This document shows, piece by piece, positions 53,553-62,391 of a stretch of DNA of 64,000 nucleotides. Source of the stretch: CAYVIB01 sp964451365 (GTDB lineage Bacteria > Pseudomonadota > Gammaproteobacteria > Pseudomonadales > Cellvibrionaceae); NCBI GenBank assembly GCA_964451365.1, contig CAYVIB010000002.1:246479-310478 (forward strand). The letters run 5' to 3'. The notes beneath the pieces are model-generated. The model was given only the letters and a program-made list of their open reading frames with translations, was not told where the DNA came from and ran no database searches. The position numbers and the translations under genes are program-made. Numbering within the stretch: the stretch's first letter is position 1; each line of letters starts with the position of its first letter.

Positions 53553-55373
53553 ATGGACGTGAAAACCAATATGGCAACAGCCAATCCCAAAGACGTATTA
53601 CTCTCCACCTTCGGTTACCCCGAGTTTCGCGGCCAGCAGGCCGATATCGTCGCGCATGTCTGCCAGGGCGGCGATGCTCTGGTCATTATGCCCACCGGTG
53701 CCGGCAAGTCCATCTGCTACCAGGTGCCCGCCCTGAGCCGTGCCGGCACGGCCATTGTTGTATCACCCCTGATCGCCCTGATGCAGGACCAGGTTGAAAG
53801 CCTGCGGCTAAACAATGTACGCGCGGCATTCCTGAATTCCAGCCTGCGCTGGGACGAAGTCCAGCGTGTGGAACAACAACTCCTCGCCGGCGAACTGGAT
53901 CTTCTGTACCTGGCGCCGGAGCGACTGTTGATGGAAAACAGCCTGAACCTGCTGGACGATTGCTCCATTGCCCTGTTCGCCATTGACGAAGCGCACTGCG
54001 TGAGCCAGTGGGGCCACGATTTCCGGCCTGAGTACCAGCAACTGTCCGTGCTTGCCCAACGCTACCCCGACATTCCCCGCATCGCCCTGACCGCCACGGC
54101 GGACGAGCCGACCCGCCGGGAAATTGTCCAGCAGTTGAGTCTCCAGAACGCGAAAATATTTATCAGCGGTTTCGACCGGCCGAATATTTGTTACCGCATC
54201 AATTCCTCGGGCAGCCAGGCGAAAGAACAGCTGTATCGCTTTATTCAAAACGAGCACGCGGGTGACTCCGGCATTGTCTATTGCCTGTCGCGCAACAAGG
54301 TGGAAACCATTGCCCAATGGCTTTGCGACAAGGGGCTAAATGCCCTGCCCTACCACGCCGGCCTCAGTCCGGAAACCCGGCAACAAAACCAGCAGCGTTT
54401 CTTGCGCGAGGACAACATTATTGTCGTGGCCACCATCGCCTTCGGCATGGGCATCGATAAACCGGATGTTCGCTTCGTCGCCCATCTGGATATTCCCAAA
54501 AGCGTGGAGGCCTACTACCAGGAAACCGGCCGCGCGGGCCGCGACGGCGAGCCGGCGGACGCCTGGATGAATTACAACCTGCAAAGCGTCATCATGCTGA
54601 AAAAAATGCTCGACGACTCACAGGCGGGCGAACAGCAGAAACGTGTCGAAAGGCATAAGCTTGACGCCATGCTGGGCCTTTGCGAAACCATCGAATGCCG
54701 CCGGCAGGTGTTACTGCACTACTTTGGTGATCAACTGGACATACCCTGTGGCAATTGCGACAACTGTATCAACCCGCCGCAAACCTGGGACGGCACTGTG
54801 GCGGCGCAAATGGCGCTTTCAGCCGTTTACCGCACAGGCCAGCGCTTCGGTGTTAACTATTTGATTGATGTGTTGACCGGTAAAAACGATTCGCGCATAC
54901 AGCAGTTTGGTCACGATCAGTTACAGGTGTTCGGCATCGGCAAGGACTACACTGCTGATCAGTGGCGATCCATTTTTCGGCAACTTATCGCGGCCGCGTA
55001 CGCCAAGGTCGATATTGAAGGTTATGGCGGATTGCAGTTAACGGAAAAAGCGCGCCCCATCCTGCGCGGTGAAAAACAACTGACGCTGCGTCACGAGACC
55101 AAAGTGACACGAGAACGCAAACAAAAATCCGTAACAAAAGTGGAAGGCGAACTGTGGCAGGCCTTGCGCGCGCGGCGGCTCGAATTATCCAAGGAATTGG
55201 GTGTTCCACCTTATGTTATTTTTCACGATGCCACACTGATGACTATGGTGGAACTGCTGCCGCAAAACCGTCAGCAACTGGCGCAAATAAGCGGTGTTGG
55301 CGAAGCAAAACTGGAAAAATACGGCGACGCGTTTCTGGAAGTGATTTCCAAACACGTCCACGAAAATACCTGA
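53553..55373 (+). CDS. recQ: ATP-dependent DNA helicase RecQ
   Basis: 606 residues. Helicase motifs: FRGQQADIVAHV (motif 0), MPTGAGKSICYQVPAL (I), AIDEAHCVSQWGHDFRPEY (II and aromatic loop), TATADEPTRREI (III), QETGRAGRDGEPADAW (VI). Zinc-binding C..C..C..C in ECRRQ and CGNCDNC, a winged helix, and a C-terminal HRDC domain (WQALRARRLELSKELGVPPY). It unwinds recombination intermediates. ATG 53571 is a possible second start. Confidence 0.96.
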   Translation: MDVKTNMATANPKDVLLSTFGYPEFRGQQADIVAHVCQGGDALVIMPTGAGKSICYQVPALSRAGTAIVVSPLIALMQDQVESLRLNNVRAAFLNSSLRWDEVQRVEQQLLAGELDLLYLAPERLLMENSLNLLDDCSIALFAIDEAHCVSQWGHDFRPEYQQLSVLAQRYPDIPRIALTATADEPTRREIVQQLSLQNAKIFISGFDRPNICYRINSSGSQAKEQLYRFIQNEHAGDSGIVYCLSRNKVETIAQWLCDKGLNALPYHAGLSPETRQQNQQRFLREDNIIVVATIAFGMGIDKPDVRFVAHLDIPKSVEAYYQETGRAGRDGEPADAWMNYNLQSVIMLKKMLDDSQAGEQQKRVERHKLDAMLGLCETIECRRQVLLHYFGDQLDIPCGNCDNCINPPQTWDGTVAAQMALSAVYRTGQRFGVNYLIDVLTGKNDSRIQQFGHDQLQVFGIGKDYTADQWRSIFRQLIAAAYAKVDIEGYGGLQLTEKARPILRGEKQLTLRHETKVTRERKQKSVTKVEGELWQALRARRLELSKELGVPPYVIFHDATLMTMVELLPQNRQQLAQISGVGEAKLEKYGDAFLEVISKHVHENT

Positions 55374-55379
55374 CGCCAC

Positions 55380-56354
55380 TTATTCAGTTACCGTTGTTTT
55401 GTTCCTCCGCCAAGTGGCTGGCGGCACGCCATATTCCCGCTTAAAGGCGCGGTTAAATGCAGCCTCGGATTCATAACCAATATCGAAACCAATACGCGCT
55501 ATGGAATCGCTGGATTCCGCCAACCGGCTGGCGGCAAGTTCCAAACGCAGCCGGGTGATGTAACGCATTGGCGGCTCCCCAACGGCGCGAGTAAAGTGAT
55601 CGGCAAACGCCGACCGTGAAAGCCCCACCTGTTTGGCTAGCTCCTCCGTTGTCCAGCGCCGGGAAACCTGCTCGTGCAGTAAACCGAGCGCCCGAGCCAC
55701 CAGCGGATCTTTTGCCCCCGCCAGTTGATTGCCCTGCCGCGAAGAAAGCGATGCGAGATAACGCCGCACCGCTTCGATAAATAAAATTTCCGCCAGCCGC
55801 GCAATAATGGCCGGCGACTGGACATCACCACAGGCAAGTTCTCGCGCGGCAAATTTGAGTGTGCTCTCTATCCACTCTCCCGACGCACCATCCATAACAT
55901 TTAGCTTCAACACCCGGGGCAGCATGGAAATAAGCGCGTTGCGCGGCATATCGTTACCGAGAAAACCGCACAAAATTTGCGTCGGCTCACCTCCGCCGCC
56001 GTAAACAATTCGCGCCAGCCTTCCCTCCGGCGTCGTCTGGATAAGATCGTCCGCGGTCACCGGCTCAAGGCCCGGCAAACTGCCGATACTATGCGGGTCG
56101 TTACGCGGCAAAACCACAATCTCTCCCCTGTCCACCACCACTGGCGCCTCGCCTTCCAGCGAAAGAAACATGCGGCCTGCCGAGACATAATGATAGGCAA
56201 TAATATGGCGCGGCACAGGTGCGAACGGCGCGCAATCGTCGGCGGTCACTCGTGCGCCCACACACCAGGGTGCGGTGAAATCCGCCTCGAGAAAAATACC
56301 GCCACTCAGACGCATCCCGTGTAATAAATTCAGGTGAACTTCCATTTTTTCCAT
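55380..56354 (-). CDS. AraC-family regulator with N-terminal cupin (cupin_6)
   Basis: 324 residues. N-terminal cupin at ~1-190 (LSGGIFLEADFTAPWCV, HIIAYHYVSAGRMFLSLEGE, VLPRNDPHSIGSLPG) and a C-terminal double helix-turn-helix (~215-320: RWTTEELAKQVGLSRSAFAD, IGFDIGYESEAAFNRAFKR). The class usually senses small effectors and often represses or activates the divergent gene. Here it faces the TTC38-like gene, with ~145 bp between. GGAG lies ~9 nt before ATG 56354. Confidence 0.92.
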   Translation of the reverse strand: MEKMEVHLNLLHGMRLSGGIFLEADFTAPWCVGARVTADDCAPFAPVPRHIIAYHYVSAGRMFLSLEGEAPVVVDRGEIVVLPRNDPHSIGSLPGLEPVTADDLIQTTPEGRLARIVYGGGGEPTQILCGFLGNDMPRNALISMLPRVLKLNVMDGASGEWIESTLKFAARELACGDVQSPAIIARLAEILFIEAVRRYLASLSSRQGNQLAGAKDPLVARALGLLHEQVSRRWTTEELAKQVGLSRSAFADHFTRAVGEPPMRYITRLRLELAASRLAESSDSIARIGFDIGYESEAAFNRAFKREYGVPPATWRRNKTTVTE

Positions 56355-56499
56355 CGTGGTTTTCTCCGTGGAAATTCGGCGGATCGATCAAAACATCCGG
56401 CGGCTTGCATATTTTTCTCCCGGCCGGCTGGACGTATGCTGTGTCCAATCGCCGATACCTGGCATTTTTCGATTACCAAATCAAAAGGAGCAACATACC

Positions 56500-57840
56500 A
56501 TGATTACCGACAGACAAGGAAACCCCCTCTCCGGCGCCACGCCGGCATCCGCCGCATTGTTCGACCAGGCGGTCGAGGCATTCAATCTTTATCGCGGCGA
56601 TCCTTTCGCGCTGCTCGAGGCCGCACTCGAAGCCACGCCGGAATTCGTCATGGCGCGGATAGCCAAAATTCATTTGCTGGCGCTGGCCACCGAACCGGAA
56701 GCCACCGCGACGGCGCGCAAACAGTTTTCAAAACTCAAGACCATGAAACTGACCGACCGGGAAGCCTCTCACGCAACGGCATTGCAGGCATTGCTCGCGG
56801 GTGAGTGGACAGAAACCACGATCCGGCTCGACCGACACAATGCGGACTATCCGCGGGACCTGCTTGCCCTCCAGTGCGGTCATCTGGTGGATTTTTACCG
56901 CGCGAACGGGCGCAACCTTCGCGACCGAATTGCGCGCGCGCTACCCGAATGGACCTCCGACCTGCCCGGCTATGCGGTGCTACTCGGCATGTACGCTTTT
57001 GGCCTGGAAGAGACCGGTGATTACGACCGGGCCGAGGAGACCGGCCGCCGGGCACTGGCACTGCAACCGCTCGACTGCTGGGCGCATCACGCCGTCGCCC
57101 ACGCAATGGAAATGCAGGGCCGACCGGAAGACGGTATCGGCTGGATGACAGCGCGGGAACGGCACTGGTCCGGCGACGATAATTTTTTCAAGGTCCACAA
57201 CTGGTGGCACCTGTGCCTTTTTCACCTGGACCTGGGGCAAACAGACCTGGCGCTGGGGCTTTACGACAGCGCGATCCGCCTGGGGAACAGCACCATGGCG
57301 CTCGACCTGGTGGACGCCTCTGCGTTGCTGTGGCGCCTGCACTTGTTGGGTATCGATGTGGGTGATCGCTGGAATGAAGTTGCCACTGCTTGGGCCAATC
57401 ACGCCGACGGCAGCACTTATCCGTTCAATGACTGGCATGCGGTAATGGCCTGCCTCGGTGCCGGCCGCGACAGTGAAGCGCAAGATTTGATGGAAAAACT
57501 GCAACGGACCAGTGAAGAACAAACCGAAACCGCGGACTGGGTACGTCGCAATGCCCTGCCACTGGCGCAAGGTTTTATCGCCTTCTGGCAAGGCGATTAC
57601 AGGACAGCGGTCGAACATCTATATAGCGCCCGCTACATTGCGAACAGTTTTGGCGGAAGCCAGGCCCAGCGCGACATTATTGACCTGACGCTGGCGGAAG
57701 CGGCAATTCGGGGCAACTTGCGCGGTTTGGCGCGGGCGCTTGTTAACGAACGCCTCGCATTAAAACCGCGCAGTGGCGGGAACAGGATTCTTTTTTCCCG
57801 TTGCGGGGACAAGGCCACGGCAACAATAAAAGCGGCGTGA
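56500..57840 (+). CDS. TTC38-like tetratricopeptide repeat protein
   Basis: 446 residues from ATG 56500 with AAAAGGAG upstream. It is alpha-helical with TPR-like pairs; FNLYRGDPFALLEAALEATP, LLGMYAFGLEETGDYDRAEE and CWAHHAVAHAMEMQGRPEDG are features of the TTC38 family known from bacteria to mammals. No catalytic motif is known; the WAHHAVAHAMEM and VHNWWHLCLFHLDLG segments are rich in conserved His, which might bind a metal or heme (inference). Divergent from the AraC regulator, which probably controls it. Confidence 0.85.
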   Translation: MITDRQGNPLSGATPASAALFDQAVEAFNLYRGDPFALLEAALEATPEFVMARIAKIHLLALATEPEATATARKQFSKLKTMKLTDREASHATALQALLAGEWTETTIRLDRHNADYPRDLLALQCGHLVDFYRANGRNLRDRIARALPEWTSDLPGYAVLLGMYAFGLEETGDYDRAEETGRRALALQPLDCWAHHAVAHAMEMQGRPEDGIGWMTARERHWSGDDNFFKVHNWWHLCLFHLDLGQTDLALGLYDSAIRLGNSTMALDLVDASALLWRLHLLGIDVGDRWNEVATAWANHADGSTYPFNDWHAVMACLGAGRDSEAQDLMEKLQRTSEEQTETADWVRRNALPLAQGFIAFWQGDYRTAVEHLYSARYIANSFGGSQAQRDIIDLTLAEAAIRGNLRGLARALVNERLALKPRSGGNRILFSRCGDKATATIKAA

Positions 57841-58121
57841 TTTTTTTCAGATTCGACGATCAATAACGGCCGGGGCGCCCGAAGTGTCGGACCATCGCTT
57901 ACCCGCGCTACCGGCACAATCAGCAATAAAACCGCAAGGTAAAAATTACCATCGCGACGGGTAAAACCTCACTTACTCTTCCAGCCTCCTTCTTTAATCT
58001 GCCGGTGTTGGTCCGCCGCTGGACCAACCCTGCGTCACGGACTTCAAGGACGGACACAGGACAAGTTCGTGTCTTCAAGATAACGGACACTTTACCCAAC
58101 TTAAAAGAAGGAACTGACATT

Positions 58122-59159
58122 ATGCGTAAACCTCTATTTTCGCGACTGGTGCTGGCAGGCGCCCTGGTATTGGCGGGCTCGGCAGTCCGGGCTCACGGCC
58201 CGGGCGATGGGGCCGAAAATCTTCACTCTCTGGTGGAACAATCCGATGCCATTATTTATGGCAAAGTGACGGATATCGTCTATCGCAACTCGGAACCCAG
58301 CGAAAATTCTCCCAACGGGCTTCCCCATACATTCGTTACTTATCAACTGGATAAAGTGTTGCGCGGCAAAATCCGCGGCGAAACCCTGACCTTGAGAATA
58401 CCGGGCGGCGCCGACGGACAAGGCGGTGTTTATAACGTGACATCCGCGCCGCAATTCGCACGGGGGCAGACCGATGTGCTATTTATCGGCGGCGAAGATG
58501 AAAATGGCTGTCCGCTGGTGCAGTGCGTGGAAGGCCGCTTTCGCATAGAGGACGAACGGGTTTACAACGGCTGGGGCGTGCCGCTGGTGGACGCGGAAAA
58601 ACATTTGGTATTCGGCGGCAAACCCCGCTTCGATTTAAATGTGATGGACGTCCCCCGCCCCGAATTCGACGCGGTGTTGCGCCGCCCGGAAGTGACCCGG
58701 ATACTAAAGGAAAAAGGTATCTCAACCGACGAGCAGTTAAAGCAACTGCGGGCGGAATACGAACGGGAAGCACCCGCCAGTTACCAGATCAAACTGTCGG
58801 TCGCCGATGAGGTGATCAACGATGATTATACGGGTGAACAGGAAGCCGAACCGACGGAAAAATACGCCGAACCCATGATCATCGATCAATTTTTCGCGCT
58901 GATCGAAAAGCATATCAGCCATATCGCCCCGCCAACAAGAGACGTTGTTTCCGCCAATCCAAAGGATCGCTTCAAAATTGCTGACCCCAGGCTGGAACAA
59001 CTTTCCGCCACGGATAGCAAAACCGATATCAGCGAGGAAGAGGAACAGGATCTAAAGCAGGAAAGTGAAGAGCCGGATAGTATCGACCGCTCCAGCGCCA
59101 GGCTGCACTCTCTCAAGTCCTCCACGCTGGACTCCACTTCCATTCGCACACTGAATTAA
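58122..59159 (+). CDS. Secreted protein of unknown function, partner of the matrixin-like protease
   Basis: 345 residues from ATG 58122 with AAGAAGGAACT upstream. Signal peptide ~1-24 (LVLAGALVLAGSAVRA then HGPGDG). The mature N-terminal ~150 residues are beta-rich, with IIYGKVTDIVYRNSE, TFVTYQLDKVLRGKIRGETL, LRIPGGADGQGG and GQTDVLFIGGEDENGCPLVQ; the same unnamed domain occurs in many exported bacterial proteins as far as I recall. The C-terminal third is acidic and Ser/Glu rich, probably disordered. The stop is 14 bp before the protease start, so they are co-transcribed. It may be an inhibitor, chaperone or substrate of the protease. Confidence 0.7.
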   Translation: MRKPLFSRLVLAGALVLAGSAVRAHGPGDGAENLHSLVEQSDAIIYGKVTDIVYRNSEPSENSPNGLPHTFVTYQLDKVLRGKIRGETLTLRIPGGADGQGGVYNVTSAPQFARGQTDVLFIGGEDENGCPLVQCVEGRFRIEDERVYNGWGVPLVDAEKHLVFGGKPRFDLNVMDVPRPEFDAVLRRPEVTRILKEKGISTDEQLKQLRAEYEREAPASYQIKLSVADEVINDDYTGEQEAEPTEKYAEPMIIDQFFALIEKHISHIAPPTRDVVSANPKDRFKIADPRLEQLSATDSKTDISEEEEQDLKQESEEPDSIDRSSARLHSLKSSTLDSTSIRTLN

Positions 59160-59173
59160 AAGGAATGACAACA

Positions 59174-60268
59174 ATGAAACGATTTCAGTTTTTAGTAGCT
59201 TTTTTTATTCTTTCTGTATCGGCTCCCGGTTTCGCCGCCTCCTGGTTGGAATGCAATGGCGACAGCGGCAAAAAACTGCGCTGGGGCGGCAGTTCCACCA
59301 GTGCGCGCATCAACACAGCGAGTTTTTCCGGCAGTGTACTGACCGCCGCGCGCCGCGGCTTCGACGCCACCAATCGCAATCCTTCGCCCTTTGTTATCAA
59401 CGACGTGACCGAAACCGGCGGCGTCGGCAGCGGTAACGGGCAGAACGAGGTATTCGGCTCCAGCATTTCTCCGCCCGGTGAAGCCCGCATGCGCTACCAC
59501 TGCTATTGGTTTTTCGGCTGGCACTACGGTTTGGACGAAGTGGATATCGTACTGGATTCCACCGGTCGCAACTGGACCGCGTCCACCGCCAAATCCAGTA
59601 ACTTCACCTACACCGGTAATGCACGTCCGATCGATTCGGTTATCAACCACGAGGCCGGCCACTACCTGGGCTTGATGCATGTGAACTGGGAATACAACGT
59701 GATGGGCGATTCCTGGCGGCATTACCATACCAACGGCGGCACCGCCAACACGTATTTCGGCGAGGACGCCTCGCATGGCGCGCGGGTATTATACGGCTCC
59801 CAGTCGAGCAGTTTTAACGATGTATCGGTGTCGCACTGGCGCCGAACCGGCGCCAGCGGGGAGTATTCCAGCCACGGCCGCGTGCGCGTTCGCAATAGCG
59901 CCAATACCGGTACTCTGTCTCCCGTTACCATTAATGGTGAACCCGGTTTCCGCGTTACCCGGGGAACCAACGTCCGGCCCGAATTTACATTGGAAAACAA
60001 CGGCAAGTTCACTGAAAACAACGTGAGTTTCGGCATTTATATCTCCACCAACGACTTTATCAGTTATTCCGACCGTCGTATTGGCGGTGGTACATTCGGC
60101 TCACTGCATCCGGCGGATGTGGCAACCAATACGATTCTGGTGCATATTCCCAGCGACCTGAATGTCGGACAGAATTACTGGCTCGGAATTATTATTGATG
60201 AAGACAATACTATTTCCGAAATGAGCGGAAGTAACAATCGCACGTATATTCCCATCCGTATTCAGTAA
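59174..60268 (+). CDS. Secreted matrixin-like (M10) zinc metalloprotease
   Basis: 364 residues from ATG 59174, which has AAAGG ~10 nt upstream (the ATG 9 nt earlier sits on that site). Signal peptide ~1-22 ends VSAPGFAA. The metzincin zinc motif INHEAGHYLGLMH (HExxHxxGxxH) is at ~160-172, with the Met-turn NVMGD a few residues on, as in matrixins. The N-terminal part (WLECNGDSGKKLRWGG) resembles the propeptide-less bacterial form. The C-terminal ~110 residues are a beta-sandwich resembling CARDB-type adhesion domains (PEFTLENNGKFTENNVSFGI, LNVGQNYWLGIIIDEDNTIS). A protease of the cell surface or medium; substrate unknown. Confidence 0.88.
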   Translation: MKRFQFLVAFFILSVSAPGFAASWLECNGDSGKKLRWGGSSTSARINTASFSGSVLTAARRGFDATNRNPSPFVINDVTETGGVGSGNGQNEVFGSSISPPGEARMRYHCYWFFGWHYGLDEVDIVLDSTGRNWTASTAKSSNFTYTGNARPIDSVINHEAGHYLGLMHVNWEYNVMGDSWRHYHTNGGTANTYFGEDASHGARVLYGSQSSSFNDVSVSHWRRTGASGEYSSHGRVRVRNSANTGTLSPVTINGEPGFRVTRGTNVRPEFTLENNGKFTENNVSFGIYISTNDFISYSDRRIGGGTFGSLHPADVATNTILVHIPSDLNVGQNYWLGIIIDEDNTISEMSGSNNRTYIPIRIQ

Positions 60269-60282
60269 CGCACGCCCAATAA

Positions 60283-60309
60283 AAGCGCCGGACGATCCAT
60301 CCGGCGCTT
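60283..60309 (+). terminator. Intrinsic terminator of the secreted-protease operon
   Basis: AAGCGCCGGA and TCCGGCGCTT pair perfectly around CGATCCA, 14 bp after the protease stop. The tail (GTTAATTT) is a weak T-run. Confidence 0.8.
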
Positions 60310-60322
60310 GTTAATTTATCTG

Positions 60323-60351
60323 CCTAATACCTAATACCCAATACCCAATAC
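60323..60351. repeat. Short 7-bp tandem repeat (CTAATAC/CCAATAC)
   Basis: Four near-identical heptamers CTAATAC, CTAATAC, CCAATAC, CCAATAC follow one another just after the terminator. A simple-sequence tract outside any gene. Confidence 0.85.
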
Positions 60352-60450
60352 CGAGGCTTCGGCACCGACGCCTATACGCATCAGGCCTGGCGATACATAA
60401 ACTTATCCGCTACAGTACGGCCTGACACATCTCAGGAGTCTTCCGCGTCA

Positions 60451-61437
60451 ATGGATCCTTTTACTCAAGGCGTCGTGGGTGCGACATTCGCGCAGCTTCA
60501 CGGCAAATCCAACCAATTAGCGAAAATTGCAGCAATCGGTGTGGTAGGCGGCATGGCAGCCGACCTGGATGTTTTTATCCGATCGTCGGAAGACCCTTTA
60601 CTGGCTCTCGAATATCACCGCCATTTCACCCATTCGCTTATATTTATTCCCATCGGTGCTTTATTCTGCACAGTACTGTTGTATCCCATGGTTGCGAAGT
60701 GGTGGAAAATGAGCTTCCGGCAAATCTACCTGCCGGCCGTTATCGGCTACGCAACGCACGCCCTGCTGGATACCTGTACCAGTTACGGCACGCAGCTCTT
60801 CTGGCCGTTCAGTAATTACCGGGCCAGTATTGATATTATTTCCGTTGTCGACCCCTTGTTTACTTTCCCCGTACTCGCCTTCATTATTTTGGCGATTTTC
60901 AAACAAACAAAAAAATACGTACTTGTTGGATTGTTGTGGGGCTTTGCATATTTGCTTCTCGGTTTTGTTCAACAACAACGCGCCGAGGCGCTGGGCTGGC
61001 AACTCGCCGCCGAACGCGGTCATCGACCCGAGTATATGGAAGCTGTCTGGAAAACGATTTACGAACACGAGCGGAATTTTTATGTGGACGCGGTTAGACC
61101 CGGCGTGACGGAAAATAAGATCTGGCCGGGTGAGTCCATTGCCAAACTGGACGTCACACGGGACTTTCCCTGGCTCGATCCCGCCTCCCGGCAGGCAAAG
61201 GATATCGCGCGTTTTCGCTGGTTTTCCGACGGGTTTGTTTCGGTATATCCGGCGGGGTCAAACCGCATTGCCGATATTCGATACTCCCTGTTACCGAATG
61301 AAATCGACCCTTTGTGGGGAATCCAACTTTCTCCCAACGCCGGACCCGAACAGCATGTAAGCTATAGCGTTACCCGGGACGATTCTCGCAATGCCACTAA
61401 AAAACTTTGGGGCATGATAGCGGGAGACAATAACTGA
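60451..61437 (+). CDS. YdjM-like membrane metal-dependent hydrolase
   Basis: 328 residues. N-terminal MDPFTQGVVGATFAQ and GVVGGMAADLDVFIR, then HRHFTHSLIFIPIGALF and ATHALLDTCTSYGTQLFWPF, are the DUF457/YdjM signatures; the Asp and His residues in these segments should bind a metal. Four or so membrane helices lie at ~55-180, and the C-terminal ~130 residues form a soluble domain. Members are inner-membrane hydrolases of unclear substrate, some induced by DNA damage. Single gene; no LexA box seen. Confidence 0.87.
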   Translation: MDPFTQGVVGATFAQLHGKSNQLAKIAAIGVVGGMAADLDVFIRSSEDPLLALEYHRHFTHSLIFIPIGALFCTVLLYPMVAKWWKMSFRQIYLPAVIGYATHALLDTCTSYGTQLFWPFSNYRASIDIISVVDPLFTFPVLAFIILAIFKQTKKYVLVGLLWGFAYLLLGFVQQQRAEALGWQLAAERGHRPEYMEAVWKTIYEHERNFYVDAVRPGVTENKIWPGESIAKLDVTRDFPWLDPASRQAKDIARFRWFSDGFVSVYPAGSNRIADIRYSLLPNEIDPLWGIQLSPNAGPEQHVSYSVTRDDSRNATKKLWGMIAGDNN

Positions 61438-61484
61438 CGTGCTTGTTTTACCTCCAATCGTTTGGAAAAAACAAGCGCAGGACG

Positions 61485-61844
61485 TTAACGTGACTCGGTA
61501 TAATGAGCAACAACCTTGCACACTTTTCCAGCCTCGTTAAAGAACATCACTTCGATCGACATTTTTCCCATGACGGATTTGTAGTACAACGCAACGGAAT
61601 CGACACTTGATGCCACATCCACCAACTCAAAGTTAAGACCGGGTAGTTTCTTCAGGGCAGTGGCCCAATACTGCCTGATATTTTCCTTGCCCGAAAGCAT
61701 TCCTGTTTCCATACCCGTGGCGACCCGGATCATCGGCGAAGTAATTTCGAAATCGTCCGAATAGTGCGACAAAATTCTATCCAAATCGTGAGAGTTCCAG
61801 GCATCTATCCATTCCTTTGCAAATTCTTTCTCATTAATTTTCAT
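61485..61844 (-). CDS. SnoaL/NTF2-like protein
   Basis: 119 residues of the cone-shaped NTF2 fold: FAKEWIDAWNSHDLDRILSH-YSDDFEITSP at the N-terminus, SGKENIRQYWATALKKLPGL, and VEVMFFNEAGKVCKVVAHY-type end strands. Such proteins may be isomerases, hydrolases or binders; nothing here identifies a ligand. GAGG lies ~7 nt before ATG 61844. Confidence 0.85.
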   Translation of the reverse strand: MKINEKEFAKEWIDAWNSHDLDRILSHYSDDFEITSPMIRVATGMETGMLSGKENIRQYWATALKKLPGLNFELVDVASSVDSVALYYKSVMGKMSIEVMFFNEAGKVCKVVAHYTESR

Positions 61845-62080
61845 TCATAACGCCTCATCAGTTTCCTCAGGAAATACCGTAACCACCATTGGTAACCGCA
61901 CTGGTTCCAGATGGGTGATATTAATTTAAATCCCAGGGAGGGCATAGCGGCGTGCGATGGTTAACCGGTTTAGTCGCCAGCACTATAAACAATGTCCCGC
62001 ACTTTTCCCAGATAGGGTTGGGTTCTGCCACTACCGTTGGGCAGCACCGCGAATTCCAGGTCCAGCGCGGGGTCAACGGT

Positions 62081-62391
62081 GAATGGCACTTCCTTAAGCC
62101 AATTTTGCTCAAAATCGCGGTGGTAAGTTCGCCTACCGGAGGCCCTTCAGAAACCTTCGGCAACATGGGTAAACCGGGAAAACAAAAAGCGCTGCTTTTT
62201 GCCGGTTTACGAGTTTGTCACGGAAGACAAACTCCGGCCTTGCAAGCGACGCAGGAGCGTTCAGCGAAGCAAGTTGCCCGTAGAGCCTCCAGGGACGGAT
62301 TTACGACGTGTTTCTGAAGGGCCTCCGGTAGGTGAACTGGTTTCGGTGGCATCGGTATTAAAAGATTTCTTCGCTTAAGGAAGTGCCATTC
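62081..62391. repeat. 19-bp perfect inverted repeats flanking element 3
   Basis: GAATGGCACTTCCTTAAGC at 62081-62099 occurs in exact reverse complement at 62373-62391. The copies lie on either side of the 197-bp element, separated from it by ~34 and ~42 bp of partly similar sequence. They mark either the true, longer ends of a composite element or a local inversion within the dead hydrolase gene. Confidence 0.75.
62134..62330. mobile_element. MITE-like inverted-repeat element 3 (197 bp)
   Basis: Terminal inverted repeats TACCGGAGGCCCTTCAGAAA(C) at 62134-62154 and the exact reverse complement ending 62330, each bounded by TA. Inside, GTAAACCGG pairs with CCGGTTTAC around CAAAAAGCGC/TGCTTTTTG, GAGTTTGTC with GACAAACTC, and CTTGC with GCAAG, giving three hairpin arms. 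No coding capacity. It interrupts the serine-hydrolase pseudogene, so it moved in after or as part of that gene's decay. Confidence 0.8.
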
